Assembly (NCBI GenBank): GCA_031213475.1 | Contig: JARUPZ010000036.1 | Coordinates: 1,240,001 to 1,304,000, forward strand | Reading direction: 5' to 3' | DNA: 64,000 nt | Origin: Nereocystis luetkeana | Lineage: Eukaryota > Sar > Phaeophyceae > Laminariales > Laminariaceae | Shown here: positions 1 to 21,105 of the stretch, piece by piece | How the letters are laid out: each line of letters starts with the position of its first letter | Numbering within the stretch: the first letter of the stretch is position 1 | Notes under the pieces: model-generated | Told to the model about the DNA's origin: nothing | The model's database searches: none | Seen by the model: the letters and a program-made list of their open reading frames with translations, nothing else | Translations under genes and position numbers: made by a program

Positions 1-52
1 GACCGTCGCATCCCTACAATGCCGGCACGAAACACGTCGGGTTTTCACCGAC
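1..52 (-). mobile_element. SINE-like repeat fragment at window edge
   Basis: CATCCCTACAATGCCG and GGGTTTTCACCGACCAGGCA of the dispersed family; the rest lies outside the window. Confidence 0.6.
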
Positions 53-60
53 CAGGCAAG

Positions 61-140
61 GCGGGGGGGAGTTAGTAGCTGATTGGTCGAGGAGGGGTGG
101 GAGGGGAGGTGATTGGTTGGGCGGGGCGGGGAGGGGGGGA
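61..140 (+). repeat. G-rich minisatellite, left part
   Basis: Units of GCTGATTGGT or GTGATTGGTT separated by runs of G, same orientation as 826-1135. Confidence 0.6.
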
Positions 141-142
141 AA

Positions 143-825
143 CCTGTGTTGCACTGCGCACCAAACACAAAAAAAAACCCCGACAACAAAACCAGTGGAA
201 GCACGTCTGCCGCCTTTTTTTTCCTGAGGACATTTCGTTTTTCTGCTCTAGCTCCCAACGTTTCCATCGAGCCAAAAATTGGCAGACCGGATATGAGCTC
301 CTTGGTGCACTCCCGAGAGTGTGCCAAAGCGACAGCACTTTTCGTGTCCTCTTACGGGGCAGACCTTGTCGCTGAAGGTTGAAAATGTGGTTCCACGCAC
401 CTGAATTTTCGGTGTCTTGTACTGTAGCCAAGTATTTTTTTTCTGCTGTAGAACGAGAGCTGGAGGAACCCAGAAGTCGTAGCGAGTACGTTCCTCCAGC
501 TCTCGTTCTACAGCAGAAATAAATACTTAGCTACAGTACAAGAAACTGAAAATTCAAGTGCGTGGAACCACATTTTCAACCTTCAGCGACAAGGTCCGCC
601 CCGTAAGAGGACACGAAAAGTGCTGTCGCTTTGGCACACTCTCGGGAGTGCACCAAGGAGCTCATATCCGGTCTGCCAATTTTTGGCTCGATGGAAACGT
701 TCGGAGCTAGAGCAGAAAAACGAAATGTCCCCAGGAAGAAAAGGCGGCAGACGTGCTTCCATTGGCTTTGTTGTCGGAACTTTTGGCAATATGAACTTTT
801 TTTTGTGGGCAGTGCAACACAGATG
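143..825. mobile_element. Fold-back element, about 320-bp arms with a 20-bp loop
   Basis: The left arm (about 143-470) is nearly the reverse complement of the right arm (about 490-825), e.g. CTGCTCTAGCTCC against GGAGCTAGAGCAG. The loop contains AGAAGTCGTAGCGAG. Both sides are the same G-rich minisatellite, so the element interrupts it. No coding capacity. Confidence 0.8.
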
Positions 826-11296
<10,471 letters not shown>

Positions 11297-12019
11297 GGTC
11301 AGACCGGGCCGCCTGGCGCGAGGGGGTGACGATGATGAGGAGGATGGTATTGACGAGGGCAGCGGCAGATACATAATCTTTTACTCGTATATGTTTCGTA
11401 GATGTATCTCTTCTTTTTTTTTTGTGTGTGTGTGTGCATTTTTGAACGGCGGCAGATGATGTCAAGTGCGATACGTGCTCGTACTGTTCTTGTCGTTCTT
11501 CTTGTTTTCTTGATGTCGTGTTTTTGTGTTTTTGAACGGCGGCAGATTTTTTTTTCTTCTTTGGGATTTGAACGATTGGGCAAGTTTTCGTGCGCCGGTG
11601 GTGGTGGGAGTGGGGGTATTGTTGGTGTAGACGTGTTTTGGTTCCTCTTGTGTAGGCGTTTTGATAGTCTTATTTGTTAATACCCTGGTACTACAGTTTT
11701 TTTTTTTTTTTTTGTCTCGGCGGGTATGGCTATGACCCTTGAGGCTCCTTCCTATGTTTTGCGTGTTGTGCCCCGCAGCCTCATGTGGGCATTACTGTGT
11801 CTTAGAAATCAGTTTTGGGCATTTATGGGAATGGTGCGTGCTGAACGGGGTTAGAAAGGCACGAGAGGTCCTGATTGATCGTCTGGGTTTTGGCTCTGGT
11901 CTCTGGGGTAAATACGCCAACCTAGATTTGAGCGCAACCACCACGTGGGTGACAATTAGTTTACCTTTGAGACCACTGGCAACCCCGCATGTCATTCATG
12001 CATGGCACACGTCAGGCAG

Positions 12020-12285
12020 ATCTATCTATCTATATATCATCTAGATCCTACGCCGCCGTCACGAGACGATGTGCAGGATCTGTATAGTACAGATCCAACC
12101 AAGGAAACGTGTCCTACATGTAGATCATGCAGATTGTACAGCTTCCGCCCGGAAACTTGACCTATAGGAAATACAGATCATTCAGATCATCTTCCCTGAG
12201 AGATCTAGATCATTATCTGGGAGTGATCTATAGATGATCTGTGGATGATCTGTAGATGATCTGCAGATGATCTGTCCGATATGTG
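12020..12285. repeat. Repeat family C copy
   Basis: ATCATCTAGATCC, GATGTGCAGGATCTGTATAG, then GATGATCTGTAGATGATCTG; ends at GATCTGTCCGATATG. Confidence 0.65.
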
Positions 12286-13596
12286 ACACATGGCGATGGG
12301 CACGGGAGGAATGGAGTGCCGCCACGAGAGAAGGTGCTTACAACCGGCTGTTGTTTGTTTCCCAACTGCCTTTTGTTGGGAGAGTTTTTTCTTCATGAGT
12401 CGCCGAGATGTACTCGTACTGCTGTGTAGTTTATTGTGGAGGAGTGGGATGGTCTTCTCCGCGGGTGTCTTTCATCTGTAGACCCTCTTCTTTGTTTTTG
12501 GGGTGGCTTCTCTGTTGTTTAGAAATGGCGATCCAATTATCATCGCGGTTGTGCGGTTTTCCGTAATCGGTGTTAAAGCCCTTCATAGAATAATAAAGGC
12601 ATTTGGTGCCGGCCGTTTTCCAATTGGTGAAAAAAAAAAAGTCAAGATTTATTTTTCATGTTTGTGGAAAATCGGAGAGAAAAATGTATTTTTTGGTGCA
12701 ATATAATAACCCCTTTGGAACGTGATGATGATACAGAGGGAAAAACAGTGTCGAAAAAACTATGACGGTTACGTAGTCGACCACACAAGCGCAGTCCGCG
12801 CTGCTGGGGTACGGGAACAGTAAGGATCCGAGGTGCAACGGAATAGAATTAACGGCACCCACGGTGGGTTCTACAGTACGCAAGAGGTACGACGTATCAT
12901 TTATTTTGCCTTGTGAGGCAATATTTCTGAATGCTATGGCTTCTTAACTGAGGAGGAAGTGTGCTTGTACGATCTGTTTCGTTACAGACCTACAGTACGA
13001 TAGCAGGCCGTGGGAATCCTTTTTTTCTTGGAGGGCTCCTCGAGTGCTACCTTCAGCATGCGTCACACGCACAAGCAACATCACGACGCTTGTTTGCACT
13101 GCTGCTGCTTTTGCGCGCTCTTCCTATCAAGAGGGCCCATAGTAACATATACTGGTACGATACTACAGTTGCCAGAATTCCGCGATGGACTAAAAAAACA
13201 GGTACTGCCCCATGTTGACAAACCATATTTGGCTCTGATAGAAGGTTGTCATAAGACCGCGGTTCCTCGTCGATTTTTTTTGTCCGCTTTACATAGTTTC
13301 TCAAAAGGACTGGAGACGAGAGCGAGGAGCGAGGTATTTCGAGCCCGCGGGTTTCCGATCCAAAGCGTGAAGAACAAAATCAAGAAAATATTTGCGGAAA
13401 ATGCCTGGTCGACCGATGTATTGTCGTCAATTAACGGTCGTGTGACGTCACTGTTCGGAAACATTGGGTTTTTCACAGTTTGTAAAAAATTGAAAATTTC
13501 AAAATAGATTGGGCGTGCCTGCGTGCTTGCTGACGTTTTGTTTGATCCTTCTTGTTTCTTTGGGTTAGGAGAATTCCCTACCAGCTGGTTCAAGTT

Positions 13597-13689
13597 GACC
13601 CCTTCTAGGACCGCAGTCCCGTTTTGGGGACAAACTACTTCGAATTTGAAGGGTTTGTCCCCACAATGGGAGTGCGGTGCTAAAAGGGT
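13597..13689. mobile_element. MITE-B copy
   Basis: GGACCGCAGTCCCGTTTTGG with its inverted partner; spacer ACTTCGAATTTGAAGG. Confidence 0.75.
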
Positions 13690-13854
13690 ACGGAATCTCC
13701 CCCGCCCCACCAATGGCGGCAGCAGCATCTACTCGAATGGGACATATTCGGTATCATAGCAACCGCAATGATGAGCGGAAGAGCTTAGGGTGATATTACC
13801 CTTTTTTGGCTGAGGTGGCGCTAGTTTTGGGGCTGTGGCGCTAGTGTTGTGGCG

Positions 13855-14384
13855 GAAATGTATCCCGACCAACCACGGTCAGTAACAGGCGGGCGTCTTC
13901 ATAGGATATTTTAGTTTATTTTTTCTCAACAGTCCGGTTCTTTTGTACAATTTTTGACGGAAAAAATTGGATATTTTGATACGACTGCGAACTATTAAGC
14001 TAAATACATCTTTCAAAATCGACCCTATACTGACACTAAGTAATTACGAGGCAACGCCTAATTTTTGCGCTTTTTCCGCACAAAAGTCAAAGTGTCCACG
14101 CCGTTTTCTAGAGGCAAGACCCTGAAAATTTGCACGTGTTATATATCTCCTCCAAGGATTGACCTGCGTTTGTTTTAACCCCCTTTCGTTCGCCGAAAAT
14201 ATTTAGTCTGACGTGGTCCAAATATGCAAAACAAACAAAAAAACTCAAAAATAGGCAAAAAGAAAAACAAAACGTTAGGTCAGGTGTGTGGTAGATAGGA
14301 CTGATGAAAGACGCGTGTGCAAAATTTCACGGTCTGACTCGACAAAACGGCGTGGACTTTGGCCGGGGAATACATTTCTGTCGT
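13855..14384. mobile_element. TIR element, about 530 bp, non-coding
   Basis: Ends CGGAAATGTATCCCGACCAA and, inverted, CAGAAATGTATTCCCCGGCC. Internal inverted blocks AAGTGTCCACGCCGTTTT and AAAACGGCGTGGACTTTGG. AT-rich compared with its surroundings. No transposase frame seen. Confidence 0.6.
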
Positions 14385-14509
14385 GTAAGTCGGACCAGCC
14401 TGTACATCGTGCAGGCAAACTCCATTAATTTACCTTCTGTGCACGCTCTTTTCCCATTTTAAGGCTCATAGGACCACACCTACCTGTTGCGTTTTTGCCA
14501 GGGCTGTCT

Positions 14510-14655
14510 ACGGGTCGGGTAAAATTTCGTGGGTCGGGTCGGGTATCTATGACCGAACCCGTGATAATTTGGAAACCTCCCGACCCGACCCAATCGGACC
14601 CGTGAAATTAAAAAAATGCTTGACCCGACCCACGGGTTGGGGTAACATGACCCGT
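14510..14655. repeat. GGGTC-rich repeat (family D)
   Basis: CGGGTCGGGTAAAATTTCGT ... CCCGACCCGACCCAATCGG: short GGGTC runs in both orientations around an AT-rich middle. Related to 31505-31640 and 59750-59895. Confidence 0.6.
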
Positions 14656-16523
14656 AAAGACCCCTTGCTTACTCTTCAGGTCGCCAAAGCTATGCCGTAC
14701 ATCCGGAAAGGGCCGGGGTACTTGCTGCGGCCAAGGTGGGAGGTATCATCTGATACCTGGTATCACTGCTTGTCGTGTTGAAGCGGTATTGGTACAGCGC
14801 CCGAGACATTAGACGTGGGCGGTGCATGGAGGGGTCCAGCCCTACTCTGCCGAATCCATCTTTGTCGCGCATCCGTCTGAGGTTCACTAAAACGGCCGTC
14901 GTAGGAAACTATTAATAGTACCCCTTGGAATCGTCCACGATATCTACTGCCGAGGTTTTGGTGCCGTGGGTTCCGCCGGTTATCGCTCCTTGCCCGAAGT
15001 ACAGGCAGACGTGTTTCGTTTCTCACAAAACATTTTCTCTCAGACCAAGTTTTGGGTGCACAATAGGTTATGAACTGCCCCCGAAATAGAAGATATACGA
15101 AGCACGCTACCACCCGCGATGGCGGCCACGGTAGAATATTAAAACCTGGCTGTAGGTCCGTCTACTACGGCATCTACTGCCGGGTGGGTGGGTGGGTGGG
15201 TGGGTGCAGTAGTTCCGCCGGTCATCGCTCCTCGCCCGACATGCAGACATGTTCGTGTTGTCTATAGTCACGGGGATATGACAAAAGTGCCCCCGGGGGC
15301 GCTTACTTTCACAAAACAAACCCCGTAAAAAACGCGAACGGGTCAAGCTCGGGAACGACATCCTCGATCTGCTGTTAAGAATAAGATTTACGCGTGGATC
15401 GTATGAATCTTGTCGCTGCGCTTGGACGGGCGGCAAAAGGCGAGCAACAGCAGGGTGCAAGTGATGTCGCCGGGTCTTAATCTTGGCACAGCTTGCCCTT
15501 CTCCCAAGACATCGTCCCAGATGCAAAATCGATGAGGCGTTTACTCTTCCCCCGCCCCCCACCCCGGAACCCCTGCTCCACGTAGCCTTTCTGCCCCCGC
15601 TGTTACTTTGCAGCCCAATAACCCGTACATAGGAGGTTTTACCTTTAGCTGCTACCTAAACAAGCTGTGGTCACAGGTGTCGTCCCTTCCCCCCCGGTAC
15701 GTATATACGTGCCTTCATGCTTATCGCGCTGAGGGTTCATTCAGCATCCCCACTGACGTTCGACGATTTTAATCGTTTTCTTTTTTACCAAACCACTCTC
15801 TCGCACTTTCGGCGAAGAGGTCAGGAGACATGTCAAGCCACGCAAAATGTGCGCTGTCAAGGATGTAGGGCCGAGTGTTCCACGAACTAAAAACTAGTAG
15901 TTTGGTGTCACAGGTAAGGCATACCATGGTATGTATCAAGGCAAAGTTGCTGTCTGTCAAGCGGTGAAAGTGCTGTCTCCTGACATCTCTGACTTTCGGC
16001 GATGGAAGCAAAACCCACGAGAAAATAAATAAATGCGCGTGAAATAGACCACCAGCAGCCGAGATTCGATCCCAGAGCAACCTTGAGCAAAGATGATGAC
16101 AGTCTACCGCTGACCCTTATCAGAGCCAACCGTAACGTCTGCAGCTTGAACGTCCAACCCATGTTTTACACTGTTCTCGTTACGAGCTCTTAGGTCCCAG
16201 TAGGCATTCGTCTGCCGTCTTCCTCCGTCGGTTTTGCATGCATGATGACGTCACGTGCCACCCAGGTTTTTTCCCACCAGAGCAATCACAGATACACTGG
16301 CCAATCAGAGCTCTCCGGTTTTTTTTTGACAATTCAGAGCACTCGGCAAAAAGGCTGAGCAATCGTAATACTTTGGGCCCATGAATCGTTTTTTCTGTTG
16401 TACCAGGCACTGTTTTTTCATGGAGGTCGCCATTTGTCTTATTCGCTCTCGTCCGCATACAGGACCGTCCCGCTCCACAGCAAAAATACAGCACAAGGGG
16501 GACCAGCACGCGAGTGTGAAGGT

Positions 16524-16865
16524 CTTAGTCCGTTGGGCTAAAGATAAAAGGTTAACCAATTGCCTACCCAATCTAAGCCTCATAACACTCTCCCCCCCTG
16601 GAACGGACCCGATTTTAACGGGTCGACGCGCCACCACACGCGGTTCAAATTTCTGGGGATCCAGAAGCCTTTTTCAGGTTCTTGACAGGAGGAAACTCAC
16701 TTGATCTTTGAAAAAGCGATTTCAAGGCGGACGTGAGATTCGAACTCACGACCAACAACCCGTGTTCTGCCGTTCGTTGTCGCCATTTGTGAGGGTCTTA
16801 GTCCGTTGGGCTAAAAAAGGTAAAAGTTAACCAATCGCCTACCCAATCTAAGCCTCATAACACGA
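16524..16865 (-). tRNA. tRNA-like element (pseudo-tRNA or SINE head)
   Basis: On the - strand, TAGCCCAACGGACTAAGACC fits an A box and GTGAGTTCGAATCTCAC a perfect T arm followed by GTCCGCC. The 5' strand does not pair with GTCCGCC and the A-to-T-arm distance is too long, so it is not a working tRNA. The A-box part and its flank TTATGAGGCTTAGATTGGG occur twice (near 16590 and 16860). Confidence 0.4.
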
Positions 16866-17159
16866 GTCCATGCGTTCCAACGACCCGCAACAAAATCGTA
16901 TGTAGGCCATTGGTAAACCTTTCACCAGTAGCCTAACAGACTAATACCATAAAACTGGCCTACATGGTACTATTGAAGATGGCACACACATAGACTCGCT
17001 ATATATTTCTCGGTGCTTCCTCCCAAGTAACCCTTTTACTGCAGCTGGAAAAGCTAACCCACAGTACACCAATTCCATGCACTTTGTCAAGGAAAATAGT
17101 AACAGCATCAAGGGACACGTGGACGAATAAAATAGCCTTTAGCTGAATGCAACGTCAGG

Positions 17160-17530
17160 CATTTGCACCACGTGGGACAACCAAAAACGCGATTTGGGGT
17201 CAATCTGCCGCGCCTCGAAGCCGCTGTAATCCTCCAACTCCAGGAATTGGGAGTGCATCGCCACCCTGGTTTCCCTCCTCCAATTCCATCAGAAGTTCCC
17301 GATGGGGGGTGCTCGGCAGCAGCAACCGGAGACTTAGTTGGAAGCCTTGGGCTCACTGTACAAGGTACGCCCGTCGCCCGAGCCGTCCGATGCGAGCGAC
17401 ACCTCGTCCGTGTGCCAGCACTACGATAACCGCATTATGACCTGCGGCAGATCTGGAACTGGCGGCGTGTCGCCGTCAAGGGACACCCTGAGTACATCCC
17501 CGGATTCTCTGGGTGAATCTGGATCATGCA
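17160..17530 (+). pseudogene. Broken coding relic of unknown family
   Basis: Protein-like but interrupted stretches on the + strand, including SLYKVRPSPEPSDASDTSS and WNWRRVAVKGHPEYIPGFSG. Probably a decayed element gene; family not recognised. It looks old and broken in several places. Confidence 0.4.
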
Positions 17531-17725
17531 GCGGGTATGCCGGACACTGCTGCTTGCCGCTGCAGAGAAAATTGAACACGGCGGGCCACAACAAATAATT
17601 TTACAACCTCTCGAACATCTCTCAAGTTTTGTCATCTTCTGGGTGGCGATTTCGATCGGTCGGGTGTTTTATCAGTGTTGTGCTGGCCCGGAGGCGAGAT
17701 GTCACATCATCCAGGTCGTTTGACC

Positions 17726-18140
17726 CTAGGTGACGCTGTTCTCTCCCCGCGGGGACTCGTACCAATAACCGTCCTTTCGGATCGCCTCCTCTGGGTCGCG
17801 GGCGGGGTTAAGCCGCTTCGCCCGCTGGAGCGCCGATAAGATGTCGCCCTCGGGAACATCGAGGAAGTTTGCCGTGCGCTTGACCGAGGGTTCTGCCGCA
17901 GGGTCGTCGTCGCCCCTGCCACACACAGCCGCCGTGAGGAGCGTTCCGTACTTTCGTCTTCCCTCTTCCGTACCAGTCTGCGTCTCCAGCTTCGCGCCGG
18001 CGATGGCTCTCATCATGGGGCGTGATTTGCGCTCGTGCTCCGCGAACGACGTTTGAAGGCCCGCGGCAGACTTCACGCCCATGAACGCTAAGAACTTCAG
18101 CAGCTAGTCGCACGACATGCTCTTCATTTTTGCAAGAAGC
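17726..18140 (-). pseudogene. Broken coding relic on the - strand
   Basis: Protein-like stretch with FMGVKSAAGLQTSFAEHERK, SVKRTANFLDVPEGDILSAL and GYWYESPRG. Good codon-like composition and a short conserved-looking flank, but broken. Family not recognised; it may belong to the same element as 17160-17530. Confidence 0.45.
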
Positions 18141-19565
18141 GCTGGCGGTGGGGCCGGCAATTTTGACCAGTCTTGCCTCGCCTGTGGAAGGGCGGGGGCA
18201 AGGGCGGGAGGGGGGGGGGGGGGGTGCGTTATCGGTGTGTATACCAGGTAGACCGCACCTACAAGAGACAGCAGCGAGGGGAGTACGCAGCGTGTGAGGG
18301 AATCGGCGGCACATATTGCTGTTTCGAAAAGAGTATCGAAATACGTTCGCAGTGAATTGGACCGATTCAATAATGGTCGACAGACACGCAAGCACGACGC
18401 ACAACGGTCCGTACTGACTATTTTTTTGCATAGGTAAACAGGTAAACCAAAAAAGAATTGGCAAGTCGAGGTGTATCCCATGCCCAAGCTGCCCGGGCTG
18501 CTTGCCGTGACTGGTGTAGTCGTCCTCTTAGTCCTTTCATTTGTTTTCGGCACGTTTCCCCTCTGAAAATATGAGAGTTACAAAGGGGCTATTAATAGTA
18601 ATGAGGCGAAAGAGCGCGCCTTTTTCCCTCTTGGTTTTCCAACGGGAAAAGGTCTTTTCATAATAAGTTGTTGGCCCCCACGGATCGCGAGCGGTAGAGG
18701 CACAGCAGCAGCGTGCGCTTGCCTCCAGGTGGTGAAGAACTGATAAGGTGGCGAAGATATCATGCGCGGGGGTGTCAATTGGGATGCGACTGTCACTTCT
18801 ACTGCTGAGCTACCAGTGTTACAGTGATATTGATTGTCGTACGGTAAACGCCGTATAGCAGTTATTGCTGTAGTTATATACCTGGTACTGCTTGGTGCGC
18901 TGCTCCGGTAGATCGATGTTGCCGCGCACCGCTTTGGATGCACTATTAATGGGTGTATATACTGGTATGTACGAAGCCCGTACGTATACGTACGCCATTC
19001 ATGGATGCACATGTGGATGCACATCCGGGGACTGAACCTCCTTGAATTGGGAGTAGAGGGCGAGGCGTGCACTGCCACAGAGATAAAAAAAGGGGTACAT
19101 GGGGTTACACTCCGTCACGTGGCAAGGCTGATCAGGCGAGAAATTTGCCGGTTCTATCGGGATTATACTGTACCAGGTACGGTCAATTTATTGCCATCTA
19201 CCCTCTACATAGTTACAACAGTAGAACCACAGCAGTCGTATGGGAAAGTTAGCCGACTGGAGGTCGAGAGATAGCCGGACTACGCGCGAGAAAGCCCTCC
19301 GGTTTGAGCGAGAGAGCAGGGAATTTATTTGTCTTCGTATGATGGGACTCTTCGGTCCATGAACAAGAAAAAGCAGTTATTTACTAGTTCGTGCATGTAG
19401 GTCACAGCCCCGCAGGTAATTATTTTCTATTTATTCAACAGATTGAAACTGGCGGAAAACAGAGGTTCCCTAGCTATAAACTCAGCACAAGAGCATCACC
19501 ACCACATCAGAGACACGTAGAGAGCACGGCGGCGTCGTGCGCAGTACCAGGTTGTTAGCAAGTAG

Positions 19566-19674
19566 TATTACGGGGAACCATAGTTAGTAGGACCTACGGT
19601 ATACACAAAAACCTATACATTTCCCTATTTTTACCAACAATATTTGGTCCTATTAACTATGGTCCCCCGTAATA
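19566..19674. mobile_element. MITE-A copy
   Basis: TATTACGGGGAACCATAGTT ... AACTATGGTCCCCCGTAATA, TA at both ends. Confidence 0.85.
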
Positions 19675-19899
19675 GTGCTGGTGCTGCAGTAGTCGCAAAA
19701 GTATGCATACGCAAATGCAATCGCTAGGGAAACAATGGAAAACGCGCGAACGGTTCACGGTTCACGCAGCTTGCAAAGTTGAGCATCGATCGATCTGCCG
19801 ATCGGTTGAACTCACAGCTGACGTACTTTTTAGTTATTTTATTGAATGTATGACGCGTATGAAAGATGAGACGAAGCTACTCATTGTACAGTAGTATGA

Positions 19900-20285
19900 T
19901 ATAATATGAGCGTGCTTGTCGTAGTCATCATAACCGCCGACATCATATATATCCTTCAGTCTGCTGCTTGCTGCTGTTGCTGCTGCTGATGGGGCAAGTC
20001 GCGGTTCTGCTTGAACCTTCTCCGGTTCTGCTGTCGCCACAACAACAAGGTCGTAGCCATCATAACCGCCGACATCATATCCTTCAGTCTGCTGCTGTTG
20101 TTGCTGCTCTGCTGCTGCCGCCAGTGCCAACTTCGCTTGTTTTTGAGAATGTAGTCGTCGTCCATCTCCGCGCCTTTCAAGCTCAAAGCTGCTTCGGTGT
20201 AGACGGTGTAGGCCATCCTCGTGTTCGAACCCCTAGCGTTGCCCTTTTTCTTCGCATCGAAAACGGTAGTCGTCAGCTTCACTCC
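19900..20285 (-). pseudogene. Coding relic with duplicated YDVGGYD block
   Basis: On the - strand a stretch beginning KLTTTVFDAKKKGNARGSNT continues into poly-Gln. The DNA segment CATAACCGCCGACATCATAT with TCCTTCAGTCTGCTGCT occurs twice about 115 bp apart. Unrecognised; it could be a lost exon or an element fragment. Confidence 0.3.
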
Positions 20286-20970
20286 TCGCTGGTGGGGCGT
20301 TCATAAGAATCTGACGGTCTGACGGTATACTCCGTCGGTCCGATAGACACGACGACGTGTTCGCAAGTGCCACGTTGCGTGACTGCTGGTGGTGGTGTTG
20401 TATCATTCGGAGGCTGACTCACTCCGGAGCCTCTCCCTAGCTGATGTAATCTCTGTCCTGTGAAATTATCTCTCCTCTAAAACAGTGAAGTCTCGTCGTT
20501 TGTGAGGGGTATGCACAAACATATTCCCGGTACCTCGGGTACATGTACTGCTGTCTGCTGCATGGAGGGCGAGAGGGACTGGTGTGGTTGCGTGGTTACT
20601 CGTATGCCCCCTCTTCCCTACTAGTAGTTCCCCCCGAAAATGAATGAAACCCTTCCTACGTACGTACTGCAGTATACCAGGTATACGAGTACTCCATTTT
20701 TTTGTCGGCATACAAGGAATACTGCTGTAGTTCACTTCGTGCTTGACAAGGTGGCGCACGGGGTCCTTGCATACGATGTTACCGCGCTGGCAGCCCCTTC
20801 TACTGGCGTTGTCAATTGTCTTTCCCCGTGCTGTGTCATGGCTCGTTGCTGTGCCTACTGTCTACTCGTCTAGAACAAGACCGATTTCTCAAATCGCGCC
20901 GCATCTTGAGCGCTTCGATAGTCTAGGTCGAGATGGGCGTAGGCACGATCCCGCATCACCTGGCTTGCAG

Positions 20971-21105
20971 CGCGGATGTGCGCTGTCCATGGGACTACAA
21001 GAAGACGCGCTGGAAGCAGAGACGGCAGTTGTCAGGGAGATGAGGGTGTCGGAGATCAAGAAGAACCTAGAGGAGATGAGCATTGCGACTAAAGGCGTCT
21101 ACGAG
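20971..21105 (+). CDS. Protease exon: first half of SAP-like domain
   Basis: Acceptor TTGCAG or start codon at 20989; donor GTGGGT. Reads [20 protein letters not shown] then [18 protein letters not shown], typical of the first SAP helix and turn. Confidence 0.8.

Larger units (their letters stand above)
11297..20970. other. Intergenic, repeats and relics; protease promoter not recognised
   Basis: No gene could be supported. It holds family C (12020-12285), a MITE-B copy, a TIR element (13855-14384), a GGGTC repeat, a tRNA-like element, coding relics (17.16-18.14 and 19.90-20.28 kb) and a MITE-A copy. The 165-codon open frame at 13010-13507 has no recognisable domain. Confidence 0.5.

Noticed and set aside
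13010-13507. 165-codon + strand open frame
   Set aside because: No recognisable domain, no splice partner and ordinary composition; may be chance. Mentioned only in the intergenic entry.
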